Positions 36,598 through 44,833 of a stretch of DNA of 64,000 bases are shown here, piece by piece. The stretch lies in assembly GCF_002727065.1 (NCBI RefSeq), contig NZ_PDVP01000011.1:62001-126000 (forward strand), read 5' to 3'. Source of the stretch: Zhengella mangrovi. Its GTDB lineage: Bacteria > Pseudomonadota > Alphaproteobacteria > Rhizobiales > Rhizobiaceae. The position numbers and the translations under genes are program-made. The first letter of the stretch is position 1, and every line of letters starts with the position of its first letter. The notes under the pieces are model-generated. The model saw nothing but the letters and a program-made list of their open reading frames with translations, was not told the DNA's origin and ran no database searches.

Positions 36598-37449
36598 ATG
36601 GAATCCGCCCTGCTTACGCCTGCCGACCTGAAGACCCTCCACGATGCGGACCTTGCCGTCATCATCGACACCCGCGACCCCGAGAGCTTCGCCGCCGGCC
36701 ATATTCCCGGCGCGGTCAACATGCATGACATCTTCACCTTCCTGGCGACGTCCGATTCCGCCGGCATGGCTGAACTGAAGGACAAGTTCGCCGACGAGTT
36801 CGCCGCCGCCGGCCTGGACGGCGAGAAAATCGCCGTCATCTACGAAGCCTCGATGAACACCGGCTTCGGCCAGTCGTGCCGCGGTTTCTACCTGCTTTCG
36901 TTCCTCGGCTATCCCAGGGTGAAGGTGCTGCACGGCGGCTATGCCGCCTGGCTGGCGGAAGGCCTGCCGGTTTCCACCGACACGGTTGCCCCGGCGCCGG
37001 GCAGCTTCACCGTCGATCCGGCAGCCGCATCGATCATGATGGATGTCGCCGACATGAAGGCGGCCATCGGCGACGACGGCGTCGTCATTCTCGACGTGCG
37101 CGACATCGACGAATGGATCGCCGATTCCTCGTCGCCCTACGGCAAGGATTTCTGCCCGCGCAAGGGACGCATCCCGGGCGCCAAATGGATCGAGTGGTAC
37201 CGGATGATGAAGCCGACGCCGCATGGACCCGTCTTCAAGTCGAAGGCGGAAGTGCTGGCCGAATGCGCGACGGTCGGCATCACGCCGGACACGCCGGTCA
37301 AGCTTTACTGCTTCAAGGGCGCGCGCGCCTCCAACACCTTCCTGGCGCTGAAGGAGGCCGGCATCAGGGATGTCGCGATCTATTTCGGATCCTGGAACGA
37401 GTGGTCCCGCGACCCGTCCCTGCCGATCGAGGAAGGTCTTCCCTTCTGA
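36598..37449 (+). CDS. Tandem-rhodanese sulfurtransferase
   Basis: This 283-residue protein has two rhodanese domains. The N-terminal one (VIIDTRDPESFAAGHIPGAV) is the structural half. The C-terminal one carries the active-site Cys238 in YCFKGARAS, with a six-residue loop. Family members move sulfane sulfur from thiosulfate, 3-mercaptopyruvate or persulfides to an acceptor such as cyanide or a thiol. In this operon it could take sulfur released from the imported compound, or form or use thiocyanate. A good ribosome site (AGGAGAACGAC) precedes the ATG. Confidence 0.88.
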   Translation: MESALLTPADLKTLHDADLAVIIDTRDPESFAAGHIPGAVNMHDIFTFLATSDSAGMAELKDKFADEFAAAGLDGEKIAVIYEASMNTGFGQSCRGFYLLSFLGYPRVKVLHGGYAAWLAEGLPVSTDTVAPAPGSFTVDPAAASIMMDVADMKAAIGDDGVVILDVRDIDEWIADSSSPYGKDFCPRKGRIPGAKWIEWYRMMKPTPHGPVFKSKAEVLAECATVGITPDTPVKLYCFKGARASNTFLALKEAGIRDVAIYFGSWNEWSRDPSLPIEEGLPF

Positions 37450-37457
37450 CGGACTCC

Positions 37458-37483
37458 GGCCGGCGCCGATCCTGCCGCCGGCC
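37458..37483 (+). terminator. GC hairpin after the rhodanese gene
   Basis: GGCCGGCG and CGCCGGCC form a perfect eight-base-pair stem with a ten-base loop just after the stop. There is no T tract. It is the third intercistronic hairpin of this operon. Confidence 0.45.
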
Positions 37484-37524
37484 ACCCCCCAAGCCAGAAT
37501 GCAAACCGGAAAAGGAGAACGATC

Positions 37525-38004
37525 ATGGGTGAGAGCGCGGTGGCCAGCCTGATGTCGAAGGTCGAGATGACCGAACTGATCATGGCGGCCAAGTTCATGC
37601 AGGGAAAGACCTGGAAGGAGATCGCGGCCGCCGCCGGCATGTCGGAGGTCTTCGTGGTCTCGGCCTGTCTCGGCCAGAACTCGCTACCGGCCGATGCCGC
37701 GGCCAAGGTCGCGGGTTTCCTGGATCTCGGCAACCGGGCAAAGGACGTGGAAATCGCCCTGCAGCGCCCGCCGAAGAAGGGACAGGACGCCGAGACCGTG
37801 TCGAAGGACCCGCTGATCTACCGCTTCTTCGAGATCATCTATGTCTATGGCGACACGATCAAGGAACTCATCCACGAGGAATTCGGCGACGGCATCATGA
37901 GCGCCATCGACTTCGACCTGAAGGTGGACCGCATCGCGAACCCTAAGGGCGACCGGGTCAAGGTTTCGATGACCGGCAAGTTCCTCTCCTACAACCAGTG
38001 GTGA
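37525..38004 (+). CDS. cynS: Cyanate hydratase (cyanase)
   Basis: This 159-residue cyanase has the catalytic triad R100, E103 and S126 in PLIYRFFEIIYVYG and GDGIMSAIDFD, equivalent to R96, E99 and S122 of the E. coli enzyme. The N-terminal helical domain (GKTWKEIAAAAGMSEVFVVSACLGQ) and the length also match. Cyanase converts cyanate and bicarbonate to ammonia and two CO2 as a decamer in the cytosol. In this operon it would detoxify and use cyanate, either imported by the ABC system or released by the flavoprotein and rhodanese. AAAAGGAG precedes the ATG. Confidence 0.95.
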   Translation: MGESAVASLMSKVEMTELIMAAKFMQGKTWKEIAAAAGMSEVFVVSACLGQNSLPADAAAKVAGFLDLGNRAKDVEIALQRPPKKGQDAETVSKDPLIYRFFEIIYVYGDTIKELIHEEFGDGIMSAIDFDLKVDRIANPKGDRVKVSMTGKFLSYNQW

Positions 38005-38010
38005 CGCCGA

Positions 38011-38041
38011 CCGGGCGCCGTGCCTGATCCCGGGCGCCCGG
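38011..38041 (+). terminator. GC hairpin after cynS
   Basis: CCGGGCGCC and GGCGCCCGG form a perfect nine-base-pair stem with a thirteen-base loop between cynS and the ferredoxin gene. There is no T tract. Confidence 0.45.
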
Positions 38042-38076
38042 CCATTCCTCCCCGTGCGAAACGAAAGCAGCCCTTC

Positions 38077-38391
38077 ATGATCCACGTCACCTTTGTCCAG
38101 CCGGACGGCAGCCGTTCCACGGTCGAGGCGCGCGCCGGCGAAAGCGCCATGCAGGCGGCCGTTTCCAACGCGATCGCCGGCATCGAAGCCGAATGCGGCG
38201 GCTCGATGAGCTGCGCGACCTGCCATTGCTACGTGGGCGACGGCTGGTTCGAGAAGACCGGTGAGCGGGGCGAGACGGAAACCGACATGCTGGAGTTTGC
38301 CCAGCACGAGATGCGGCCCGAGTCGCGGCTTGCCTGCCAGATCACGATGAGCGATGAGCTGGACGGATTGACCCTGTTCGTTCCCGGCTGA
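38077..38391 (+). CDS. Adrenodoxin-type [2Fe-2S] ferredoxin
   Basis: This 104-residue ferredoxin has ligands C40, C46, C49 and C87 in a C-x5-C-x2-C...C arrangement (ECGGSMSCATCHCYVG, RLACQ), the adrenodoxin/putidaredoxin pattern used by P450s and other oxygenases. It carries single electrons to a partner enzyme. No P450 or ferredoxin reductase is nearby; the likely partner is the flavoprotein in the same operon, which would be unusual. It is the last gene of the operon, 72 bases after cynS, with only a weak ribosome site. Confidence 0.87.
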   Translation: MIHVTFVQPDGSRSTVEARAGESAMQAAVSNAIAGIEAECGGSMSCATCHCYVGDGWFEKTGERGETETDMLEFAQHEMRPESRLACQITMSDELDGLTLFVPG

Positions 38392-38626
38392 CCGCCTCTG
38401 AATACCACTTCCCGCAGGATTTTCCTGATTAACGCATGCTTCGTGCATCAGTGATCGTGTTGCGCGGCTATTTTGCATGCCGCTTGTATCGCGTTCGCGC
38501 TATGACCTTTGGACCGACATACAATTTCCTGTCTGTCCGGGCCTGCCAGGGGTACGCTGACGCGCGTTACCGGACCCCGCCGCATCCTGCGGACCGGTCC
38601 GGGACGACGCAAGGCGGTCAAGGATC

Positions 38627-40255
38627 ATGGCTGACACCAAGCGCTACACCTACCAGTCGATTGCCCAATCCATTCTCGATCACGGGGTCGACACGCTCTT
38701 CGGCCTGATGGGCGACGCCAACCTGTTCATGGTCGACCACTACGTCCGGGCCGGTGGCGGACGGTTCATCCCGGCGGCCTTCGAGGGCAGCTCGGTGCTC
38801 ATGGCGCTCGCCTATTCGCACGTGTCGGGCAAGGTCGGGGTGGCGACGGTGACCCATGGTCCGGGCCTGACCAATTGCACCACGGCGCTGACCGAGGGTG
38901 CGCGTGGGCATGTGCCGATGGTGCTGCTTTGCGGCGATACGCCGGTGGCCAACCCGGGCCACCTGCAGAGCATCGACCAGCGCGAACTCGTCAAGGTCAC
39001 GGGTGCCGGTTTCGAACAGCTTCGCGCGCCGGAAACGGCGGCCTACGACGTGGCCAACGCCTTCTACCGGGCGCGTGTCGAGAAAAGGCCGATCGTGCTG
39101 AACATGCCGGCCGACTTCATGTGGCAGGAAACGGCGCACGAGAAGACCGTCTTCCCGGTGTTTGCCACGCCGGCCTTCGTGCCGGAAGGCGAGGCGCACG
39201 ACGAGGCCATCGGCATTATTGCCTCGGCGCGGCGGCCAATCATCCTGGCCGGTGGCGGCGCGACGGGCGCGCGCGAGCCGCTCGTTCGCCTGGCAGACCG
39301 GCTGGAGGCGCCGCTGGCGACCACGCTCAAGGCCAAGGGACTGTTCAACGCCCATCCGTTCAACATGGACATCTTCGGGACGCTGAGCACACCGGCGGCC
39401 TATGACGTCATCGCGAAATCCGATTGCGTGATCGCGTTCGGCGCAAGCCTGCATGCCTTCACGACCGACCGGGGCGCGCTGATGAAGGGAAAGCGCATCA
39501 TCCAGATCAACGAGGATCCGGCGGCCATCGGGCGGAACTTCCACCCCGACGCGGCGCTCGTCGCGGACGCGGGTCTGACCGCCGACAACATCATCCACTG
39601 GCTGGATGAAGCCGAGATCCCGCCGACCGGTTTCACCGGCGAACTGGACATGGCGGCGCTGACGGCGCACCCGGCGGGTCAGGCCGACAGGGCCGGCGAA
39701 GGTGTCGTGAACTACGTGCATGCGCTCGAACGCCTGGAGGAAGCGCTGCCCAAGCATCGCATCCTGGCGACCGACGGCGGCCGGTTCATGACCGAGGTCT
39801 GGTGCCGGGTATCCGTGCCGGATCCGCGCCATTTCCTGGTGACCGCGAATTTCGGCTCGATCGGCCTTGGCCTCCCCGAAGCGATCGGCGCCAGCTTTGC
39901 CGACCCGGGCAGCCCCGTGGTGCTGTTCACCGGTGACGGGGGCTTCATGATGGGGGGCGTGAACGAGTTCAACACGGCCGTGCGCATGAAACAGGACCTG
40001 ATCGTTATCGTCTGCAACGATTCCGCCTATGGCGCCGAGCACATCCAGTTCCTCGACCGGAGCATGGATCCGGGCCTTGCCCAGTTCGACTGGCCGTCTT
40101 TCGCCGAGGTGGCGACAGCGCTGGGCGGGCAGGGCATCCGGGTGCAATCGTCCGGAGACCTCGACAGGGCGATCGAGGCGATCGCGACGCGCGACCGTCC
40201 GCTGCTGATCGAGCTCAGGCTCGACCCGAACGACGTTCCGCGCATGCGCATCTGA
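38627..40255 (+). CDS. Thiamine diphosphate-dependent enzyme (acetolactate synthase-like)
   Basis: This 542-residue ThDP enzyme has the three domains of the pyruvate-decarboxylase/acetolactate-synthase group. The activating Glu is E53 (AAFEGSSVLMA), and the ThDP-Mg motif runs from G436-D437-G438 to N464 (VCNDSAYG). Its place in biosynthesis is unlikely because no regulatory subunit gene lies next to it. The neighbours are a cytochrome c and a PQQ dehydrogenase, so it may be a 2-oxo-acid decarboxylase or benzaldehyde-lyase-like enzyme feeding an aldehyde or alcohol to them. The specific reaction cannot be read from the sequence. It has its own upstream region of 235 bases with an AT-rich patch near 38515. 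Confidence 0.85.
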   Translation: MADTKRYTYQSIAQSILDHGVDTLFGLMGDANLFMVDHYVRAGGGRFIPAAFEGSSVLMALAYSHVSGKVGVATVTHGPGLTNCTTALTEGARGHVPMVLLCGDTPVANPGHLQSIDQRELVKVTGAGFEQLRAPETAAYDVANAFYRARVEKRPIVLNMPADFMWQETAHEKTVFPVFATPAFVPEGEAHDEAIGIIASARRPIILAGGGATGAREPLVRLADRLEAPLATTLKAKGLFNAHPFNMDIFGTLSTPAAYDVIAKSDCVIAFGASLHAFTTDRGALMKGKRIIQINEDPAAIGRNFHPDAALVADAGLTADNIIHWLDEAEIPPTGFTGELDMAALTAHPAGQADRAGEGVVNYVHALERLEEALPKHRILATDGGRFMTEVWCRVSVPDPRHFLVTANFGSIGLGLPEAIGASFADPGSPVVLFTGDGGFMMGGVNEFNTAVRMKQDLIVIVCNDSAYGAEHIQFLDRSMDPGLAQFDWPSFAEVATALGGQGIRVQSSGDLDRAIEAIATRDRPLLIELRLDPNDVPRMRI

Positions 40256-40411
40256 GCCCAGCCTGCCGAAGCGCGGGGCCGTGGGACGGGACAGCCGCCC
40301 GGTGGCGTTCACGCTCATTAATCTTTGTTCATATTCAGGAACGCTGCCGGGGGCGGCGCATTGTCCTCCCAGTGCGGGACCGTTTTCCCGTACAGGACCT
40401 GGGAGGGTCAC

Positions 40412-40870
40412 ATGACGTCAACATCAACTGGCCATCCGTTCCCGCTCGGGAGGTTTGCATGGATGGCAATCCTCGCATCGCTGGCATTTCCCGCCACGTC
40501 CCTGGCCGCTGCCCCTTACAGCAAGGAGCAGGCCGTGCATGGCCGCACCGTTTACAACCAGAGTTGCGCGGCCTGTCACGGCGGCAAGCTGCAGGGCGGC
40601 GCAGGGCCGGCCCTGCGCGGCAAGAAATTTTCCGGCAGCCTTTCCTACGGGAACATGACGGCCAGCCAATTGTTCGACTTCATGTCGAAGCACATGCCGA
40701 AGAACGAGCCGGGCAGCCTGCCTGAGAAAGCCTACTGGGACGTTTTCGCCTACATGCTCTGCGAGAACGGCTTCAAGGCCGGGAAAACCGCGCTCGATGC
40801 CGATTCGGTCGGCAATGTCACGCTTCTGCCTTTGCCGGGCAAGCCGGCCGGGGCCTGTCATTCTCCCTGA
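40412..40870 (+). CDS. Periplasmic cytochrome c
   Basis: This 152-residue secreted class I cytochrome c has a signal peptide ending near SLAAAPYS and one haem motif, C52-A-A-C55-H56, followed by GGKLQGGAGPALRGKKF. A Met in the segment FMSKHMPKNEPGSL is the probable sixth ligand. It lies 90 bases before the PQQ dehydrogenase gene on the same strand, matching the usual pairing of a quinoprotein with its electron acceptor. GGGAGGG precedes the ATG at 40412. Confidence 0.88.
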   Translation: MTSTSTGHPFPLGRFAWMAILASLAFPATSLAAAPYSKEQAVHGRTVYNQSCAACHGGKLQGGAGPALRGKKFSGSLSYGNMTASQLFDFMSKHMPKNEPGSLPEKAYWDVFAYMLCENGFKAGKTALDADSVGNVTLLPLPGKPAGACHSP

Positions 40871-40960
40871 TCACGCCTTCGGTGCGATTGCGCGGCATTC
40901 CATCGCCGCGTCGAGGGGGTCGTTCCGTGACGTTCAACACCAGCACGGAAGGTAACGACA

Positions 40961-42673
40961 ATGCAAAATCTCAAGCCCGAACGGACCATCACGCGTGGCC
41001 TGGCAGCCGGACTTCTGCTCTCGGTGAGCTTCGTCCTGCCCGCCCAGGCGGCGCAGAACCAGGAAATCGCCAACAGCGACAACGTCACCCGGACAGAGAC
41101 CGCGCCCATTCCCGACGACGCCGCGGTGGCGGTGAGCGACGAGGCGATGGCGGGCGCGAAGGATGACCGGGACAACTGGCTGCTGCATGGCCGCAGTTAC
41201 ATGAACCAGCGCTACTCGCCCCTCGACGAGATCAACGTCGATACGGTCGACCAGCTCAAGCCAGTGGCTCTGGTCCAGACAGGGATGGTGGCCAGCTTCG
41301 AGACCACGCCGGTCGTCGCCGACGGGGTCATGTACCTGACCACGCCGATGGTCGACGGCAAGATGAAGGTCATGGCAGTGAACGCCGCCTCGGGCGAGCG
41401 CTTCTGGTCCACCACCTACGAGGTCGGGACGAACAAGACCTGCTGCGGTCCGGTCAACCGGGGCCTGGCAATCGGGTACGGCAAGGTTTACCTGGCCACG
41501 CTGGATGCCAAGCTGCTGGCGCTGGACGCCAGGACCGGCAAGCAGGCGTGGATCGCCGACATCGCCGATCCGCGCGCCGGCTACTCGGAAACCATGGCGC
41601 CGCAGATCTATGACGGCAAGGTGATCGTCGGGAGTTCCGGCGGCGAATGGCCGATCCGCGGATTCGTGGCCGCCTATGACGCCAAGACCGGCAAGCAGGA
41701 CTGGCGCTGGGATTCCACGGATCCGAAAACCTTCGAGGGCGATTCCTGGAAGACGGGTGGCGGCATGGTCTGGACGACGCCGGCCATCGACACCGAGCGC
41801 AACCTCGTCATCTTCTCGACCGGCAACCCGAACCCCGACCTGAACGGGGCCAGCCGGAAGGGCGACAATCTCTATACCGATTCCATCGTCGCGCTCGATG
41901 CCTCCACCGGCAGGATCAAGTGGCACTACCAGGAAGTGAAGCACGACGTGTGGGACTATGATGCCGTCTCGAACGTGGTGCTGTTCGATGCCAGGGACGA
42001 GAACGGCAAGACCGTTCCCGTGGCGGCGGAGGCTGGCAAGGTCGGCTGGCTGTTCGAGGTCAACCGCGACACGGGCGAGCTGATCCGCAAGTCCGAGCCG
42101 CTGGTGAAAATGTCCGACAACATGTTCACGACGCCGAACAGGGAAGGCGTGAAGATGCTGCCCGGTGCCAACGGCGGGGCGGAATGGTCGCCGCCGGCCT
42201 ATTCGCCGGACACCAATCTCTTCTACGTCATGGAGATGAACCAGCTGATGACGTTCACGACGTCGGATACGACCACCATTCCCGGCCAGTTGCGTCTCGG
42301 CAGCACGTTCAAGAACGTCAAGGGCGACGCATCGGTGCAGAACGGCGTGCTCGACGCGGTCGACGTCAATACCGGCAAGATCGCGTGGGCCTATGATGCA
42401 CCGCAGCCGATGATCGGCGGGGTCCTGGCCACGGCCGGCAACCTGGTGTTCACCGGCGAGGGCAATGGCTGGTTCGATGCCTTCAACGCGGAAACCGGCG
42501 AAACCGTCTGGCGCTACAATCTCGGCGCCGGCGTGAATGCACCGCCGATCAGCTACCAGGTGGACGGGCGTCAGTACATCGCGGTGGCGGCCGGCGGAAA
42601 CTTCCAGCTTGGCTATCCGCGCGGCGACGTTGTGGCCATCTTCGCCGCGGGCGATGACCAGGAAAGCGGCTGA
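40961..42673 (+). CDS. PQQ-dependent alcohol/methanol dehydrogenase, lanthanide-type signature
   Basis: This 570-residue periplasmic quinoprotein has a signal peptide to about residue 30 and an eight-bladed propeller with repeated W-docking motifs. C161-C162 (TCCGPVNRG) is the vicinal disulfide under PQQ. Metal ligands fit E229 (GGEWPIRG), N289 (STGNPNPD) and D332 in WDYDAVSN. The extra Asp two residues later, D334, is the mark of lanthanide-dependent enzymes (XoxF, ExaF/PedH); calcium enzymes have a small residue there. The substrate could be methanol, ethanol or another alcohol. The adjacent cytochrome c is the likely electron acceptor. No PQQ synthesis genes are in the window. Confidence 0.9.
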   Translation: MQNLKPERTITRGLAAGLLLSVSFVLPAQAAQNQEIANSDNVTRTETAPIPDDAAVAVSDEAMAGAKDDRDNWLLHGRSYMNQRYSPLDEINVDTVDQLKPVALVQTGMVASFETTPVVADGVMYLTTPMVDGKMKVMAVNAASGERFWSTTYEVGTNKTCCGPVNRGLAIGYGKVYLATLDAKLLALDARTGKQAWIADIADPRAGYSETMAPQIYDGKVIVGSSGGEWPIRGFVAAYDAKTGKQDWRWDSTDPKTFEGDSWKTGGGMVWTTPAIDTERNLVIFSTGNPNPDLNGASRKGDNLYTDSIVALDASTGRIKWHYQEVKHDVWDYDAVSNVVLFDARDENGKTVPVAAEAGKVGWLFEVNRDTGELIRKSEPLVKMSDNMFTTPNREGVKMLPGANGGAEWSPPAYSPDTNLFYVMEMNQLMTFTTSDTTTIPGQLRLGSTFKNVKGDASVQNGVLDAVDVNTGKIAWAYDAPQPMIGGVLATAGNLVFTGEGNGWFDAFNAETGETVWRYNLGAGVNAPPISYQVDGRQYIAVAAGGNFQLGYPRGDVVAIFAAGDDQESG

Positions 42674-42691
42674 CGCTTCCCCGAACCCACA

Positions 42692-42719
42692 AACGCCGGC
42701 CCGTCTGACGGCCGGCGTT
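42692..42719. terminator. Hairpin terminator between convergent genes
   Basis: AACGCCGGCC and GGCCGGCGTT form a perfect ten-base-pair stem, with GTC/GAC pairing continuing into the loop. It follows the PQQ dehydrogenase stop and faces the end of the MobA-like gene, so it can serve both directions. There is no T tract. Confidence 0.65.
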
Positions 42720-42774
42720 CACGGGTGGCAGGCGGCGGATGGGCCCGTGGCTCATCCGCCGTTACCGTTTCTGG

Positions 42775-44685
42775 TCAGGCGTTCTTCAGGAAGCCGGCAA
42801 AGAAAGCGGCCAGGTCCTCGCGCGCATTGAGCGGCAGGATGTGGGCGATGTACTGGTCCGGCCGGACCACGATCATGCAGCCGTTTTCGCGGTTGATCCC
42901 GCGCATGTCGTAGATGTCCATGCCGCTCTTCCTGTCGACGCAGAAGATCTTCTCGAAATCGCGCAGACCGTAACGGCCCTTGGCGGGCTTGAGCAGCGAC
43001 GGCATCGTGCCGTATTCCAGTTCGTCGAAACCCTGCTGGAAGATGGCACGGACGTCGATGACCGCATCGATGTCCTCGTCCCCGCGGGTATGGCGCAGGA
43101 CGGGCGAGGCGGGATCGGTTTCGAGCCAGTCGCACAGGTCGCGCATGGCCGAACCGGACGCCCCGGTGTCGCCAGCGCCGGCGAAGGCATAGATCCGCCA
43201 GCGGGCATCGGCCTCGGCGGCATGGCCGAGCTGCATGGCCATGGCATCGGCCAGTCGCACGACGGGCGCGGAATGGAAGCGCATGCCGAGTTTCTGGCCG
43301 GTGGCGAGGTCCTGGCGCGCGTTGCCGGCGATGATGGCCGAGGGGCCGTACTCGACTTCCAGGCCGGCGGTGAACATGCCGTTGCGGATGAAGTGCTCCT
43401 GGAAGCGCGGCATGCCGGTGCCGTCGAGTTCCGACTGTCCCGGCGGTGCGCTCATGATGCGGGCCCAGGCGTGGTCGGTGTCGACGAGGCGCTTGGCTTC
43501 CGCCCGGCGTTCGGCGGTGTAGCTGTGCAGCAGGCTCGCATCGGAGCGGCCCTTGAAGACCTGGACCAGCTTCCAGCCGAGGTTGAACGTGTCGCCCATG
43601 GAGACGTTCATGCCCTGGCCCGCTTTCGGGCTGTGGGTGTGGCAGGCATCGCCGGCGGTAAAGACGCGGGGATTGCGCGTCGCGGTCTCGCCTTCCGGCA
43701 CATCATCGAACTTGTTGGTCAGGCGATGGCCGATCTCGTAGATCGACCACCAGACCACTTCCTTCACGTCGAGCGAATAGGGGCTCATGATGCGGTTGGC
43801 GGCGGCGATCATGTGGTCGATGGTCAGGTTGCGGTTGGCCACGCGCTCGTCGGGATTGAGCTTGTCCAGCTCGACATACATGCGGAACAGGTAGCCGCCC
43901 TCGCGCGGCAGGATGAGCACGTTGCCCTCCTTCTGCGAGGCAATGAGGCATTTCATGCGCACGTCGGGGAAATCGGTATTCGCCAGGATGTCCATCACGC
44001 CCCAGGCCTGGTGGGCGGCATCGCCCTGGAGTTCGCCGCCGATCGCCTTGCGCACGTTGGAGCGCGCGCCATCGCAGCCAACAACGTAGTTGGCGCGAAC
44101 GGTCACGGTCTGCCCTTCCTCGCCCTCTCCGGTGCGCTCCAGCGTGACGGTGACCGGATGATCGTCAGTGGTCGTGTCCACCGTGAGATCCCGCACGGCC
44201 AGAGAATAGTGCGGCTCGAGGCGGGTCGGCGAATTGCGCATCACGTCGAGGAACATCTCGTGGACGCGCGCCTGGTTCATCAGCGTATGCGGCATTTCCG
44301 ACAGGTCGTCGGCGACATCCTGCACGCGGCCGATGCGCTTGATTCCGGCGGGATTGGCAGGGTCGGGGGCCCAGAAGTTGGTCTGGTTGACCCAGTAGGC
44401 CTCGCGCTTGACCTTCTCGGCAAAGCCGAAGGCCTGGAACATCTCCATCGATCGCACATTCAGGCCGTCGGCCTGGCCCTTCTCGATGGGGCCGGGCTTG
44501 GGCTCCACGATCATGGTGTGGATCTCGGGGAACTGCGAAAGCTGCGCGGCAAGGCAGAGCCCGGCGGGGCCGCAGCCGGCAATCAGCACGTCCACCTTTT
44601 CCGGCAGGCCGGCACCAGCGCGCGCCGGTGCGACTTCCTGGACGTCAGGGTCACCTGGCTTGAAACCGTTCAGGTAGTACTGCAT
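42775..44685 (-). CDS. mobA: FAD-dependent aromatic hydroxylase, 3-hydroxybenzoate 4-monooxygenase-like
   Basis: This 636-residue flavoprotein monooxygenase of the phenol 2-monooxygenase/MobA type has the FAD-binding GCGPAGLCLA, the DG motif VGCDGARS and the ribityl-binding GDACHTHSPKAGQGMN. A C-terminal thioredoxin-like dimerisation domain covers about 460-630. MobA turns 3-hydroxybenzoate into protocatechuate with NADPH and O2, which fits the fused extradiol dioxygenase encoded nearby. The ATG at 44685 has AGGAGG eight bases upstream; the TTG two codons earlier is too close. It diverges from a MarR gene with two palindromes between them. The substrate is inferred from overall pattern and context. 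Confidence 0.85.
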   Translation of the reverse strand: MQYYLNGFKPGDPDVQEVAPARAGAGLPEKVDVLIAGCGPAGLCLAAQLSQFPEIHTMIVEPKPGPIEKGQADGLNVRSMEMFQAFGFAEKVKREAYWVNQTNFWAPDPANPAGIKRIGRVQDVADDLSEMPHTLMNQARVHEMFLDVMRNSPTRLEPHYSLAVRDLTVDTTTDDHPVTVTLERTGEGEEGQTVTVRANYVVGCDGARSNVRKAIGGELQGDAAHQAWGVMDILANTDFPDVRMKCLIASQKEGNVLILPREGGYLFRMYVELDKLNPDERVANRNLTIDHMIAAANRIMSPYSLDVKEVVWWSIYEIGHRLTNKFDDVPEGETATRNPRVFTAGDACHTHSPKAGQGMNVSMGDTFNLGWKLVQVFKGRSDASLLHSYTAERRAEAKRLVDTDHAWARIMSAPPGQSELDGTGMPRFQEHFIRNGMFTAGLEVEYGPSAIIAGNARQDLATGQKLGMRFHSAPVVRLADAMAMQLGHAAEADARWRIYAFAGAGDTGASGSAMRDLCDWLETDPASPVLRHTRGDEDIDAVIDVRAIFQQGFDELEYGTMPSLLKPAKGRYGLRDFEKIFCVDRKSGMDIYDMRGINRENGCMIVVRPDQYIAHILPLNAREDLAAFFAGFLKNA

Positions 44686-44708
44686 TGCCAATCCTCCTCG
44701 GGGGAATT

Positions 44709-44726
44709 AATAAGTGTACGTATTAT
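44709..44726. promoter_or_regulatory. Candidate MarR operator 1
   Basis: AATAAGTGTACGTATTAT, with inverted ATAA...TTAT ends, lies 23 bases before the mobA-like start. It shares AATAAGT with the second site at 44754 in the same divergent region. Confidence 0.45.
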
Positions 44727-44754
44727 ATGGCCGGTTCGGACCTTCGTCAATTGA

Positions 44755-44772
44755 ATAAGTATGCGCACTTAT
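44755..44772. promoter_or_regulatory. Candidate MarR operator 2
   Basis: ATAAGTATGCGCACTTAT is an 18-base palindrome with perfect six-base arms (ATAAGT/ACTTAT). It lies 61 bases before the marR start, in the region shared with the mobA-like gene. Confidence 0.55.
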
Positions 44773-44833
44773 CATTTTTCGCTATGAAGATCGAGGCAAG
44801 CCGGATCAGGGATGAGCGGGGCAGCGGAGAACC

